Shown: piece by piece, positions 1 through 11,176 of the stretch
Position numbering within the stretch: the stretch's first letter is position 1
How the letters are laid out: the number at the start of each line of letters is the position of its first letter
Assembly (NCBI GenBank): GCA_019400425.1
Contig: JAFREE010000025.1
Span: 124,001-188,000, forward strand
DNA: 64,000 bases
Direction: 5' to 3'
DNA from: Hymenochaete sp. R1
Taxonomy: Eukaryota; Basidiomycota; Agaricomycetes; Hymenochaetales; Hymenochaetaceae
Position numbers and translations under genes: made by a program
Notes under the pieces: generated by a model
Seen by the model: only the letters and a program-made list of their open reading frames with translations
Databases searched by the model: none
Told to the model about the DNA's origin: nothing

Positions 1-1
1 G

Positions 2-837
2 AGAGCGATTAACTTGAACTGTTTCCCAGGTAAAATAATTTACTTCTATTCATCTTAACGGTCTAACTATAGATGTTTCAGCATTACTTGGTATTCCTCC
101 GCCCATGTTCAAGACATTTATGGACAGCATCATCTGGGCAATTAAGCACACGATGCGCGACATCGCCGACATGGGCTTGAATTGTACGTGGAAATATTGT
201 TTCTTTGTTTTGTATATCGACGCTTCGTTAGTGTGCCTGGAGGTCGTAAATAACTTCGCCGTGGCGGACCCTCAAGTTTCGAGCGCATTTTTCCAACAGT
301 TCTTCCTAAGCATCACACAAGATATCTTCTATGTTTTAACGGATGCAGATCATAAGAGCGGTTTCAAGTTACAAAGCGCTCTTCTTGCTCGAATGTTTCA
401 ACTGGTAGAGACGAACACGATACCGTCACCGTTATTCGAACCTGGGTCGGTCCCCGACCCGAGCATCAGCAATTCTGTATACGTCCGCGAATACTGCTGT
501 AATCTGTTACTTTCAGCCTTTCCTCACATGCAAACGTAAGTAACAACCCTCTCTCTTCTATCGATAGAAAGCATGCTAAATGTTTAGCTCCAGTGCACAA
601 GTACAGTCGTTCGTTGTCAGTCTGGGTGAATTACACTCGGACATCAACCGGTTCAAATTGGCACTGCGCGATTTTCTTATTCAACTCAAGGAATTCTCTG
701 GTGACAACGCGGAATTATTTTTGGAGGAAAAAGAGACCGAGGCACAAAAGAAAGCGGAGGAGGAACGCGAAACTGCCATGCGCATCCCGGGCATGCTCAA
801 ACCCTCGCAAATAGAGGATAAGGACGAGGACATTTGA
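2..837 (+). CDS. XPO1: Exportin-1 (CRM1), C-terminal part, 5' truncated by the window edge
   Basis: Karyopherin that carries leucine-rich-NES cargo out of the nucleus with Ran-GTP. Only the last 225 codons are present. Exons 2-29, 82-183, 232-535 and 594-837 join in one frame. The reading RAINLNCFPALLGIPPPMF, then FMDSIIWAIKHTMRD, matches the CRM1 C-terminal HEAT repeats. The tail FLIQLKEFSGDNAELFLEE followed by an acidic end (DKDEDI) is the conserved CRM1 C-terminus that modulates cargo release. The acceptor at 593 rather than 586 was chosen because it gives HMQTAQVQSF, colinear with other CRM1 proteins. The gene continues upstream of the window. Confidence 0.95.
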
Positions 838-1192
838 ACTCTGTGGCTAATGTGAAAGGTTCTGGAGGCCACGCGTCGTTTCCTGGTGTTGGTCTATTTT
901 AGAATGTACTGCTTGTTATTTGCTTTTCTGCGCTTAGCTTATGTTCTCTTCCCCTTTTCGCCTTGTGTATACCGTTTTATTTCCTTGCGCCGTGGTGTGT
1001 TAAATGTAAAGTATCGTAGCAAAATCGGAGGTTTGAGTACTTGACTATTCCTCTGAAATACACAATTGGATTTCCAAAGAGAAAATGTGTAAGTTGAAGG
1101 GGATCGACAATACCGATCCTCGCGATAAGATTGCTGTCCCCCAGGACTAAGTCGGCGTGCTTCAGTCTTATTTCCGTTCACACATACACAAG

Positions 1193-1929
1193 ATGTTCAA
1201 GAAGTACATTCCTCGTATATGCTCGCTGAAGTGACAATCAATCAAGTCTTAGGTTCTCGCAATCAGAGGTTACGGGACAGTCGATCATCAAATCCTCGGT
1301 TCAACGTGCCATCCGGTCTGACCTCCTTGAGCACCTTAAAGTGAACCCAGAAACTCTAGAGCAAATCTGGCCCAAGAAAGAGCCTCTAGTGCAAGTTAAA
1401 TGGTAAGCTGAAGCATCGATTCTGTGTCTCCTCGATAATCAATTTCTTGGTCCTCGTAGCAAGGAACGCATAATCATCTACACACTACAAGACGGTGATC
1501 CTCTGTTCTTCCAGCAGGACGGAGGCCCGCTATTCCCAACCCTACTACTCTTACATAAATGTGAGTTGGCGTATGAATTCTACTATCTTCGTTTCTCAGT
1601 GACTCGTCCCTAACCATACTGTTATAGATCCCTCAATTCTACCACTTGTCAAGGTTGACCGTGGTGCAATCCGGTTCCTTCTCGCGGGTGCACATATGAT
1701 GTGCCCTGGATTCACATCTAAGGGCGGATACCTGCCTCCAGAGGATGAACAACTGGCAGCCGAAACGCCTGTGGGAATTTTCTGCGAAGGGAAGCAACAT
1801 GCTGCAGCTATTGGTACAATGAAGCTCGGGTCGGAGGAGATTAAGAACGTAAATAAAGGAGTAGGAGTGGAGGTGAAGGCATACCTAGGCGATGGATTGT
1901 GGGCAACACCAAACATGGGAAAACGCTAG
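1193..1929 (+). CDS. TMA20: MCTS1/Tma20-like PUA-domain translation factor
   Basis: Ribosome-associated recycling/re-initiation factor that works with a DENR/Tma22 partner on the 40S subunit. Exons 1193-1203, 1253-1402, 1460-1560 and 1628-1929 give 187 residues, the usual length. The first exon holds only 11 coding bases; splicing restores MFKKFSQSEV, the family N-terminus. The N-terminal domain (to about residue 90) ends in LLLHKYPSILPLVKVDRGAI; the C-terminal PUA domain carries RFLLAGAHMMCPG, EGKQHAAAIGTMK and NKGVGVEVKAYLGDGLW. The closest relatives are MCTS1 in animals and Tma20 in yeast. It lies about 350 bp downstream of XPO1 on the same strand. Confidence 0.95.
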
Positions 1930-2675
1930 GTGCAAAGCTGTATGTAAAGATTTGCCTCTCGTGTTCGAACCCTACAATGACTTACGTTGCTACAGAATTA
2001 TAGACTCTAAGAGTATTGTATTGGTACCATTGCTGTTGTATCTGCTTTGAAGCGTCAAGACGCAGTACGATTTCAGATTTATTCATTCCTTTCATCAGAT
2101 TGCTCAAGCTGCTTAGAAAACTTCAATGTCAAGATACTCACTGATCTGTCCGATACGACTTGTGAATCAATCTGCGATGCGTACACGAAGATTAGCTATG
2201 TGAGAGAGGGCCAGTCCCGGCTGTCGAAGACTCGAAGTGGAAATCGATGCACCTTTGGATATGGAGCAGAAAGTGAATTTTTGATAGACGAATCGCAGTA
2301 CAGCCCCAAAAAACCCATCGCTTTCACTCAAGTGTGAATGCATCGAGTGCTATGGCATATACCTTGAAAGCACGCCTCTATACGAACTTGAAGAAGGTTA
2401 CCGCATCCTGACAACCAAGCCCTTTGTATATATACCGTCGCGTTTATTCAATGCACATTCTACAGTCACACCTCCACCCTTTATATGTAACAGCGAGAAA
2501 AGATCATGGTGGACGTGGAGGAAACGGTGAAATTGAAATCATTAATTGCGTCTCGCCAGGATCGACTATATGCGTGTCTCGATTACCAAAACAAGTACTG
2601 GTAGCTCGGCGATGTAATATGTATGGGATCCGCGAACAACTCACCTTTCAACCCCCACCACGCTCCATCCTCTTC
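1930..2675 (+). other. Intergenic and probable 5' leader of the OTU gene
   Basis: About 750 bp with no supported gene. An open stretch at 2047-2337 opens with TTG, not ATG, and resembles nothing I know. The last 170 bp contain a short ATG-initiated upstream frame, listed separately. Confidence 0.5.
2506..2604 (+). promoter_or_regulatory. Candidate upstream open reading frame ahead of the OTU gene
   Basis: An ATG at 2506 opens a 32-codon frame that stops at 2602-2604, 71 bp before the chosen OTU start. If it lies in the leader it could reduce re-initiation at 2676. The transcript start is unknown, so this is inference only. It might instead be a first exon if a splice exists that I did not see. 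Confidence 0.3.
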
Positions 2676-3718
2676 ATGGGCTCGAAAAAGAAGAAGATCA
2701 AGGCCGCAATTACGAGGTCGCCTCCCGTTCCCGATGACTCTCCCGCCGTCGACGACGACGGCCTCCTTGAAGACCTTGCGGCGCAATTACAATTAGACGG
2801 AAATGACGTCGCCTCCCAACAAGAAGTCGCCACTATCGTCGGTGAAGTCAAAGATGCGCAGGCAGACCAAATAGAAGCTAGTACCGGCAGAAAGGATAGC
2901 AGAGCACGGTGGGAAGCTCGACAGGTAAGAGTCTCTTGTTGAGAGGTCTCCCCGTGTTTTAGTGCTGAATGCCGACCCTATGGGTAGGCTCGCAAGGCAG
3001 CAAATCTCGCTGCCCAACATGCTCCGGACGACGAGGAAGGGGATGCTCAACGAGCCAAAGCCATAGAATTAGAAGAGAACACTATCAAGTCTGAGTGCGA
3101 TAGGCTCGGACTCATTCTTCACCAGGTATGTGCTCTCTATTTCTTTGAGAGATTCAATTAAACAATGTCATAGATCAACCCCGATGGTCACTGCTTGTAC
3201 TCCGCCATCGCTGACCAACTGAAGATTTTGAATATTATCTCTCCGTCGGCTGCAACTCATGTAGAGATGCGAAATGAAGCGGCGGCTTACATGGAAACTC
3301 ATCCGGACGAATTTATTCCCTTCCTTCCAAGCATTGACGGCGAAGATGGACAAGCTGCAGGCGATGCAGGTCTGATCTCTCCGGCGGACTTCGCGAAATA
3401 CATTGACAATGTCAAGAATTCTTCTCGGTGGGGCGGACAGCCAGAAATCACGGCTCTGAGCTGTGCCTTCAATACACCCATCTATATTGTCCAAACAGGC
3501 TCTCCGACTATCATGGTTACCGATCCAAAAGGCGCTGGAGCCGTGTCGGACGCTAAACATATAGTGCATATTAGCTATCACCGTAATATGTACGGCTTGG
3601 GAGAGGTGAGTCATCTTTACTCTGTATCAAGCTCTATTAGGCTCAGAGACTCTTTCAGCACTATAATTCCCTGCGACCGAAATCTCTCACTGAGCAGCTG
3701 AAGCATCTTATACAATAG
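2676..3718 (+). CDS. OTU-domain deubiquitinase, OTUD6/Otu2-like
   Basis: Cysteine protease that removes ubiquitin; Otu2/OTUD6 members act on ribosomes. Exons 2676-2924, 2988-3125, 3174-3605 and 3659-3718 give 292 residues. A lysine-rich N-terminus (MGSKKKKIK) and a charged helical region with an acidic patch precede the OTU domain. The catalytic Asp-Cys loop INPDGHCLYSAIADQL lies at about residues 130-145, the WGG element follows near residue 213, and the catalytic His is in YGLGEHYNSLRP, split by the last intron exactly before HYN. The start at 2676 is chosen because the family opens with a similar basic peptide; an in-frame extension upstream exists but looks like leader sequence. Confidence 0.93.
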
Positions 3719-4010
3719 AGAACTATCGATCATTTTTCCACCCCTGGGCTTGAATATATTTCCCCTTTCTTTCATAGTACACGCATGTAAATTACCCAAT
3801 ACACGTTTGTTGAAATTGTAATTTATTTCACGTAGACGTCGATTGTGTATGTCTCTTCAGTCTTTTCGTGTCCTGTTTTGCGAAGAAAGTGAGTTGAGTG
3901 AATGCACTACTGTCACATGATGTCCAAAATGCCTTCAGTGGACGCTGTGGACGCGGGCTACGCGGGCGCTACTCGCAATTCTTCCAAAGTCCTTGACCCA
4001 GACCGGTACG

Positions 4011-6002
4011 ATGTCGATGTTCCAACGGGATCCCAGAGCTGGCCTATTCTTTGGAGGAGATAGGGTATCTGGTCAAGAGATTCGCGACCAGAATGGTGAG
4101 CAAGTTATATGCTTGGTTTGTTTCGCTTCTGATTCCCTATACTCCAGTTATTGCTGCTCAGTCTATAGCAAACATCGTCAAGAGTTCCCTTGGGCCTTTA
4201 GGGCTTGACAAAATGCTCGTGGATAACATTGGAGTAAAAAATTGTTTCATGATATGTTGAAATGGACTGCTGACGCTCAGACTGAAACATTTCTAGGAAG
4301 TCACTATTTCAAACGATGGAGCGACTATTTTGTCCCTGTTAGAAGTCGAACATCCAGCAGGTCGCATCTTCGTCGACTTAGCCCAAAAGCAAGACAAAGA
4401 AGTTGGAGACGGGACAACCTCTGTCGTGATTATTGCAGCAGAACTCCTTCGGCGTGCAAATGAATTGGTTAAAGCCAAAATACACCCTACGACAATCATT
4501 GCAGGTTACAGGCATGCGTGCCGTGAAGCTTGTAAATTCCTCGTTGACCAACTTAGCATCAAAGTCGATACGATTGGTCGCGAGGCTTTGGTAAACGCGG
4601 CGAAGACGAGTATGTCGAGCAAAGTCATTGGAGGGTCTGTCGTTTCACAAGTTCAGTGTGGACATGCGCTGATTTCAGGATAGTGACGACGATTTGTTCG
4701 CACCAATGGCTGTTGATGCCATGTTGGCCGTCAAATCTACCAATGCACGAGGAGAGATAAAATATCCTGTGAAGGCCGTGAATGTTCTGAAGGCGCATGG
4801 AAAAAGTGCTCGTGAATCTATCTTTGTCAAGGGTTATGCGTTGAATTGCACCGTAGCGAGCCAAGGTACGTTCACAAAAGCCAGACATCGATCTCAAATT
4901 CATTTAATTTCTTGGCCAGCTATGAAGACGCGCATTACGAACGCAAAGATAGCATGCTTGGACATCAATCTCCAGAAAGCACGGATGCAATTGGGAGTTC
5001 AGATTGTGATCGATGACCCCAATCAATTAGAAGAAATTCGTAAACGGTCGGTAACGGTATGCTTCGCGTCCTGGTTCTTTGCTGACTCGCGAACGACAGA
5101 GAATACGAGATTACACTCGAACGTGTACGAAAAATACTTGGCACCGGCGCCAATGTCATCTTCACGACTAAAGGTATAGATGATCTCTGTTTGAAGGAAT
5201 TTGTGGAGGCTGGAGCCATGGCCGTACGTCGATGTCGGAAAGAGGATCTTCGTCGGATTGCGAAGGCCACCGGTGCAACACTGGTCTCAAGCCTCGCCAA
5301 CCTCGAGGGTGACGAGACGTTTGAAGCGAGCTGCCTTGGAACCGCGGAAGAGGTGGTTCAGGAGAGGATATCTGATGATGAATTGATTCTGGTCAAGGGC
5401 ACGAAAGTGGTTAACTCTGCTTCAATTATCTTGCGTGGTGCCAATGACTATATGCTCGATGAAATGGAGCGTGCGATGCACGATACGTTGTCCATCATCA
5501 AGCGCACGCTTGAAAGTGGCACAGTTGTTCCAGGGGGAGGCGCAGTGGAAGCAGCTTTGAACATCTATCTGGAGACATTCGCACAGACCTTGGTACGTGT
5601 GTATGACAATTACTTGCTAAAATATAGCTTATGTTAATCAAGGAATCGAGGGAGCAACTTGCAATCGCCGAGTTTGCCACAGCACTTCTCATCATTCCCA
5701 AGACATTGGCGGTCAACGCCGCAAAAGATTCGACGGATTTAGTAGCTAAACTTCGCTCGTACCACAATGCTGCCCAGAACGCGTCGGCAGGCGACCCGAA
5801 GAAAGTGTTGTCACGGTATGGATTGGATCTGCTCAACGGAGAGGTTTGTGACAACGTGAAAGCTGGTGTTTTGGAGCCCACGGTCAGCAAGGTCCGGAGT
5901 CTGAAGTCTGCGTTTGAGGCGGCTGTATCACTGCTGCGAATAGATGATGCCATCCATTGCATCCCAGAGCAAAAGGGAGAACCTGATCCCCACGGACATT
6001 AG
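4011..6002 (+). CDS. CCT1: T-complex protein 1 subunit alpha (CCT1)
   Basis: Subunit of the cytosolic group II chaperonin TRiC/CCT, which folds actin, tubulin and WD proteins using ATP. Exons 4011-4095, 4148-4233, 4297-4634, 4684-4865, 4920-5046, 5100-5592 and 5643-6002 give 556 residues, normal for the family. Hallmarks include [20 protein letters not shown], the nucleotide-binding NDGATIL and [16 protein letters not shown], and the C-terminal [12 protein letters not shown] and [19 protein letters not shown] segments. Two donors (GTCTGT at 4635 and GTCGGT at 5047) are non-consensus, but they are the only ones that keep the conserved reading. An ATG at 3993 is in frame; 4011 ([11 protein letters not shown]) fits homologues better. 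Confidence 0.96.
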
Positions 6003-6361
6003 ATAGTTTAAACAAAAGATGTTTGTATTCAAATAGCAGAATAACATTCGCTGTATGTTATGCTCGAGGAAGACGTAAGTTGAAAAAATACAAGAGACTC
6101 CGGGAAGGGAGCAGGAGAGGGCAGCTTCCTGTGGCTTTTAAGGCACGTGAACGTGGTTCACCGCGCGAGGTGCTCGAGTTAGACCTTCACCTCTCCTCTC
6201 TTTCGTCCGGTCAGGTTACCCAGACCCAGCTTCCTGTCCCCGATCACTTTGCTTTTTCATCGCTATCTTTATTGCTTGTCGGCGCAAGTAGAATTTTCTG
6301 TCGTCATCTTCATGTCAAGAACCTGAGCTCCACGTATCGGACACGCTTTATCACGTCTACT

Positions 6362-9335
6362 ATGCCTCCTCACCCGCACCAGGAACAGGCAGATCCTACC
6401 GACACTACTCCCAGCAATGTCGCACCACATCTTCCAGCTCGTTTTCAATCTCTAATATGGGCGTGCCTTGATGCGAATCTCCCCAAGTCCGCCGCATTCT
6501 ATGCTGAACGGTACTACGCCCTCGATAACAAATGCCACGATGCTCTTCACCTATATTCCCGTGCACTACTTCGATGTGGTCAGACTCATTCAGCGTTGTG
6601 GCTTGTGAGCCCACCTCACCAACGGGAACCTTGCGGTGGCTGCTACGTAGCTCAGGCAGAGTGCCATACTGCGCTGAGCCAACACGCGTATGCCGGTGAA
6701 GCCCTCGAAGCAAGCCTACGTAGTCGAACGGATGATTTCGGTGAGAACCCTGGTATACAGAGTCAATCAAATTCAGACTAAGATGTGCTTCAATAACAGT
6801 GACGCCAAATACTCTCGACAGAGAATCCAAGCCGCTTGAGGAAGAGGCAGTTCTCTGTTGTAAGGCTGGTCAAGCTGCGTTGAAGGCCAATTTGTATGAC
6901 AAGGCCGTTGCAAAATTCAGACGTGCCCTCTCAATCAACCCAATGGTTTGGGATGCATTCGAAGGTCTTTGTGCAGCTGGTGAGTCAGATGCGCCACTTT
7001 TGATTTGATTACTAACAGTGTTATAGGTTCATTCGTGGAGATCGAGGATTTGTTTCCATCCCGCCCTACCCCAGTTAAACAAACACCCGAGGAATTCTAT
7101 GCCAATTTAGCTTCGACTTCGAAACAAAATGTGCCACCTGGGCCAGTCGCGACCGGGCAAGGGTTTTTTACGCCCACTGGGAATCCCCAGAACGGAATTT
7201 TTGGATGGAAACCCGACCCCGGGCCCCCCCAGCCGTTTCGATTAGGGGTGCCACCCGTTGGTGCCCGGGAGTCTCTGTGAGTGAGCAAGTTTTACTCTAC
7301 TTTGAGATTTACTGATTTTCCCCTCTATAGTGTACCGAATGATTCTTTTTATCCCGACAACTCCATCCTTGTACCACTGCGTGCCGCCCGCGGCCTTGCT
7401 GGCGGCGTACCTCCACGACCTTTATCTTCTGCCGAAGAAACCGGGCCTATCCCAAAGAAGCCACGGTCCCAGAACCGGACACAAGCTGTTCCAGAGAAGG
7501 AGAAAACGAAGCAAGGCCTCGGTATTGAGACGCGCAACAAGAAGGTGCAAGGAGAAGTTGCGTCCAACATTCCGGTGGCCGCACCTCCGGGTCCTCGCAA
7601 ACAATTACCTGCACGGGAGAAGCTGACTGCGACCAAGGTTGGACGAAATGAAAACTTTGCCATCCCACCACCCCCGTTGGCATCTAGAAGGAGTGCTAGG
7701 CTGTTGTCGAACAGTGGTATTGGAAAAAAGTCACATAATGTGAAGGCCAGTGATTATGGAGGCACTTTGAACTTTATACTGAGATACTCGTTTAACAGCA
7801 TCCACCTCAACGTAAGAGAACCGTACATGGACGTTCAAAATCAACAGAGTCCGAGATGGATGAGGACATGCATGCTCAAAGAGACGTCGGATCGCAATCA
7901 CCTCAATCGAATGACACCCAATCAACACGCTCAGAAGAACTGGCTGGACATGTCTGGACAGCCGAGATGGAGCAAGCTGTAACGAATGCACATAATGCTG
8001 CTTTGGCAGACCTCTATGTCTATGACCTAATGAGACTGTTTGCGAGTTGCGTGCGTCTTTTAGCGATGTACGAATGCGAAGCTTGTCTCGCGGAGATAGA
8101 TGTACTTCCCCGGAATCACCAACAGACCGTGTCAGTTATCATAATGATAGCTCGAGCACGGTATGAACAGGCCGATTATCTGAAGGTGAGCCACTTCCTT
8201 TTCGATGACGTCCATAATCGTGCATCTGGCTCATGCTCACCGAATACAAGGCGGAACGATTCTTTGACCACGCCCGGCATCACGACCCCCATCGTATATG
8301 GGATATGGACCTATATTCAACAACACTCTGGCATTTGCAACGTAATACGAAGCTATCATTTCTTGCCCAGGAGCTTCTGAGCATTGACGCAAGGTCGCCG
8401 CAAGCCTGGACTGCCGTCGGAAACTGCTTCTCCCTTCAGAAGGAACGATCTCAGGCTCTGACATGCTTTCGCCGCGCGACACAACTCGACCCCTCGTATG
8501 CTTACGCGTACACGCTGAGCGGACACGAGCTGACGGAAGAAGACCTCGATAAGGCAATCAACTTTTTCCAACTGGCACTCCGTACGGACCAACGGTCCTA
8601 CAATGCTTGGTGGGTGTCGTTATTTCCAAATAATCTGTGACCCGAGCTCGATTGCGATTGGGTCCCGCACGATAAGAGTACTGACGCTGTTCTCCGCTGC
8701 AGGTACGGGCTGGGGTCGTGTTACCTACGAATGAGCAAACTCCGGCTAGCGGAGTATCACTTCCGGAAGGCATCTTCCATCCATTCGCAGAACGCGGTTC
8801 TGTTGGGTTGTGTCGGACTGGTGAGTTTAGGTTTTGAAAGACACCGATTGAACAGACAGCCGGATTACGTGGGACCTCTGCTAACGTTCAAACCTTATTT
8901 AGGCTGTTGAACGGCGCGGAGATCAAAAACAAGCGTTTGAGTTGTTTGACCGGGCAGTCGAATTGGCCCCTCACAACGCATTGGTGCGTTATCGGCGTGC
9001 CAAAATCCTTATCGTGCTGCAGAAATACCGGGTAAGTCGAGCTTGAGAGGCAAAGCAAGGGTTGAGTGTTGTTTTCGGACCGGAAGCTGACATGAGTTTT
9101 GATTGAACAGTACGCGATGCAAGAACTGGAGATCTTGCGCGATATCGCACCGGAGGAGGTCAATGTGGCGTTACTTCTTGTGAGAGTGTACAGGCTGCTG
9201 AAGGAGGACCAGAAGGCAGCGCAGATGCTTGCGGTTGCGAGGGACATGTCGCCGACGAGTGTGAACAAGCTCAAACGACTGTTGGATGGGGAGGAGCTAG
9301 AAGGGCCGGAAGGGGATTCGATGGAGGAAGGATGA
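6362..9335 (+). CDS. CDC27: Anaphase-promoting complex subunit 3 (Cdc27/Nuc2), TPR protein
   Basis: TPR subunit of the APC/C ubiquitin ligase; its C-terminal repeats bind the Ile-Arg tails of Cdc20/Cdh1 activators. Nine exons (6362-6740, 6800-6979, 7027-7276, 7331-7739, 7799-8185, 8251-8609, 8703-8820, 8903-9031, 9111-9335) give 811 residues. N-terminal TPRs contain SAAFYAERYYAL; a low-complexity Pro/Lys-rich linker (roughly residues 230-410) contains FGWKPDPGP and a basic patch PPQRKRTVHGRSK; the C-terminal TPR array contains MDLYSTTLWHLQ, AWTAVGNCFSLQKE and DPSYAYAYTLSGHE, all diagnostic of Cdc27. The 59-bp intron 7740-7798 was placed because only it joins the linker to the C-terminal frame. 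Confidence 0.95.
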
Positions 9336-9756
9336 CATGGCGAGATTGATAACGAGAAGGGAGAGAGATATGGCGCGAGATTTGCGTAGGAGAGATGGAT
9401 AGTGTGAGAGCGACCCTTGTAAAGAGAATAGAAAGGAGAGAGAGAGAAATGCAAGAATGAAGTTGAAAAGGCGATGCTATGGTACGATGATAAGTGCTAG
9501 CGCAGAGGGACGAGTCAATTGATGAAGGGGCTTGACTGGGATTAGAGGGGCGAAGTGGCCTAGGGAAGGGAAGGACGGGACGGGATGAATAGGGATGGAT
9601 GGCCCTGCTGGCTGCTGCTGCTGGATGCTGGATGCTGAATGCTGAAGTGGGACGATGATTACCTAATGGAGAGAGGAGTCATTTTCAAAAGTGAATCAAG
9701 AGAAGCTTAAGGGGATCAACGAGAATCAAGACGACGACTAAGCTTGAGCGTGATTA

Positions 9757-9763
9757 TTATATA
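9757..9763 (+). promoter_or_regulatory. TATA box candidate for the gene at 10091
   Basis: TATATAA lies in an AT-rich island, followed by about 70 bp of pyrimidine-rich sequence (repeated CTCC/GTCC), a common fungal core-promoter layout. It is 330 bp ahead of the chosen start, implying a long leader; an ATG at about 9831 begins a five-codon upstream frame. Confidence 0.45.
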
Positions 9764-10090
9764 AACGCCCTCTCTCCCGTCCCTCCGTCCGTCCATCTCA
9801 TCTTCTCCTCGCTCCTGCTCCTGCTCCCCTCATGGCTCCTGCTTAATCTCCCCCCTCCTCTACTCGTTCTCTACACGTCCTTATCCACTCTCTCACTCGA
9901 ACCCTCTACTCCCTCTCCAGTCACCACGCTGTCGAGGTATACGTATATCAACCAAGCATGATTAACTGGCCCCGTCCATCCTTCAGCGGTGCCCTTTTCG
10001 AGCCGGCCCATATCTTCCGCATACGACTCTAGACAGTCAACAATAACCCTACCATCTTCTGCTGCTTCCCCCTCGAATACTCTGCCACAA

Positions 10091-11176
10091 ATGCATCCAG
10101 CAATAGGTATGTCTGTCTTTTCTGCTTGACACGGTGCCAAAGAGTTCACCAAAGCGTTCGTCACCTGTTTTTTTTCTGCTCGTGTGCCAATAGCGCGTTT
10201 CGTCCCCCAGTCCGCCTCAACATCCATGTCCTCCATAGCCAATAATTTCGCGTTCCTCGCCCGCTCCAAGCTTCGCTCAGCCTGCTCGAGTGGGTCGCGG
10301 GACAATCTCAGCCTTCACCGCTGGGTCCTCCTCAAAAACTCAATCACCGTCCATCCCGAGCACCCCCAATTCGAACCCTCCCAGTCAGATGGATCATCCT
10401 CTGAGGGCGTGAACACGCAATGCGGGTACCCGGACGGTGATGTAGAAGTCGAGTTTGAGGAGGAAGAAGTGGGGATAGACTCCATTGACGAGGACGTCTT
10501 CTCATTTCGCTTCCCTGACCCCGGTGACTCGGTGGCGGCAACCGACGAAGCGAGCGCCTCTGAGGAGCAATGGCTTGATTCTCTGCTTGAAACACTTGTC
10601 GACGATGACGACAGCTCCGACATTGAGCTCGACTTGCACGGCTCTCCTCCTACACCTACACCTTCACCCTCCTCATCCTGCCCTCCTTCGCCCGTGTCGT
10701 CCTCACCGGAGCAGTCCTCGTCTTCCTTGCCGATCTCTGTACCAAACGCTGTACCATACCCGACCTGTCGTCCGCCGTTCACCGGCCGGCCATTCGACAT
10801 TGACTCCCGTGACTTTTTCGCCTATCATTTCTCCCCCGTGTCTTGTCCTCCTTCTCCTTCCTCTTCGTATCTGCATCACTACGACATATTAGACGATTCG
10901 GACACCCTTTCGGTTCCGGATGCCATTGAGGACGCGTCGTCGTCGGACGACGAGACGGACTCGCTCTCCACGCCGTTCTCTCGTTCGCGTTCCTCGCTCA
11001 ACCTTGTAGACCCGGCGCTGGTCCCGCTCCCTCACGATGGGGCCGAACCCCAAATATACAGCGCGTCTCGCGATGGTTTCCGTCCCATCCCCTACGACGG
11101 GAGCGATCAGCTGCCTTACTATGATTATAATTCTGCTTCTACTCCTGTTTATAGTCCTTACCACCAATCGTGCTGA
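10091..11176 (+). CDS. Hypothetical acidic, Ser/Pro-rich protein
   Basis: I do not recognise this protein. Exons 10091-10106 and 10194-11176 give 332 residues: a tiny first exon (MHPAIA) joins across an 87-bp intron with a strong T-rich acceptor. The chain is largely disordered: an acidic stretch near residue 100 (EVEFEEEEVGIDSIDED), a second acidic patch DDDDSSDIELD, a long Ser/Pro segment (PPTPTPSPSSSCPPSP), and a Tyr/Pro-rich tail ending YSPYHQSC. There is no membrane segment and no signal peptide. Coding capacity is supported by nearly 1 kb open in one frame with strong third-position bias, although the complementary strand is also partly open because of low complexity. A nuclear or regulatory role would be a guess. 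Confidence 0.6.

Noticed and set aside
1960..1980. GTTCGAACC word resembling a tRNA B box
   Set aside because: No matching A box, acceptor stem or anticodon arm can be drawn around it.
2047..2337. 96-codon plus-strand frame between MCTS1 and OTU genes
   Set aside because: Begins with TTG, contains no recognisable motif, and is probably spacer.
10315..10800. 161-codon minus-strand frame opposite the acidic unknown gene
   Set aside because: Ser/Gly low-complexity mirror of Ser/Pro codons on the plus strand; no splice or start logic.
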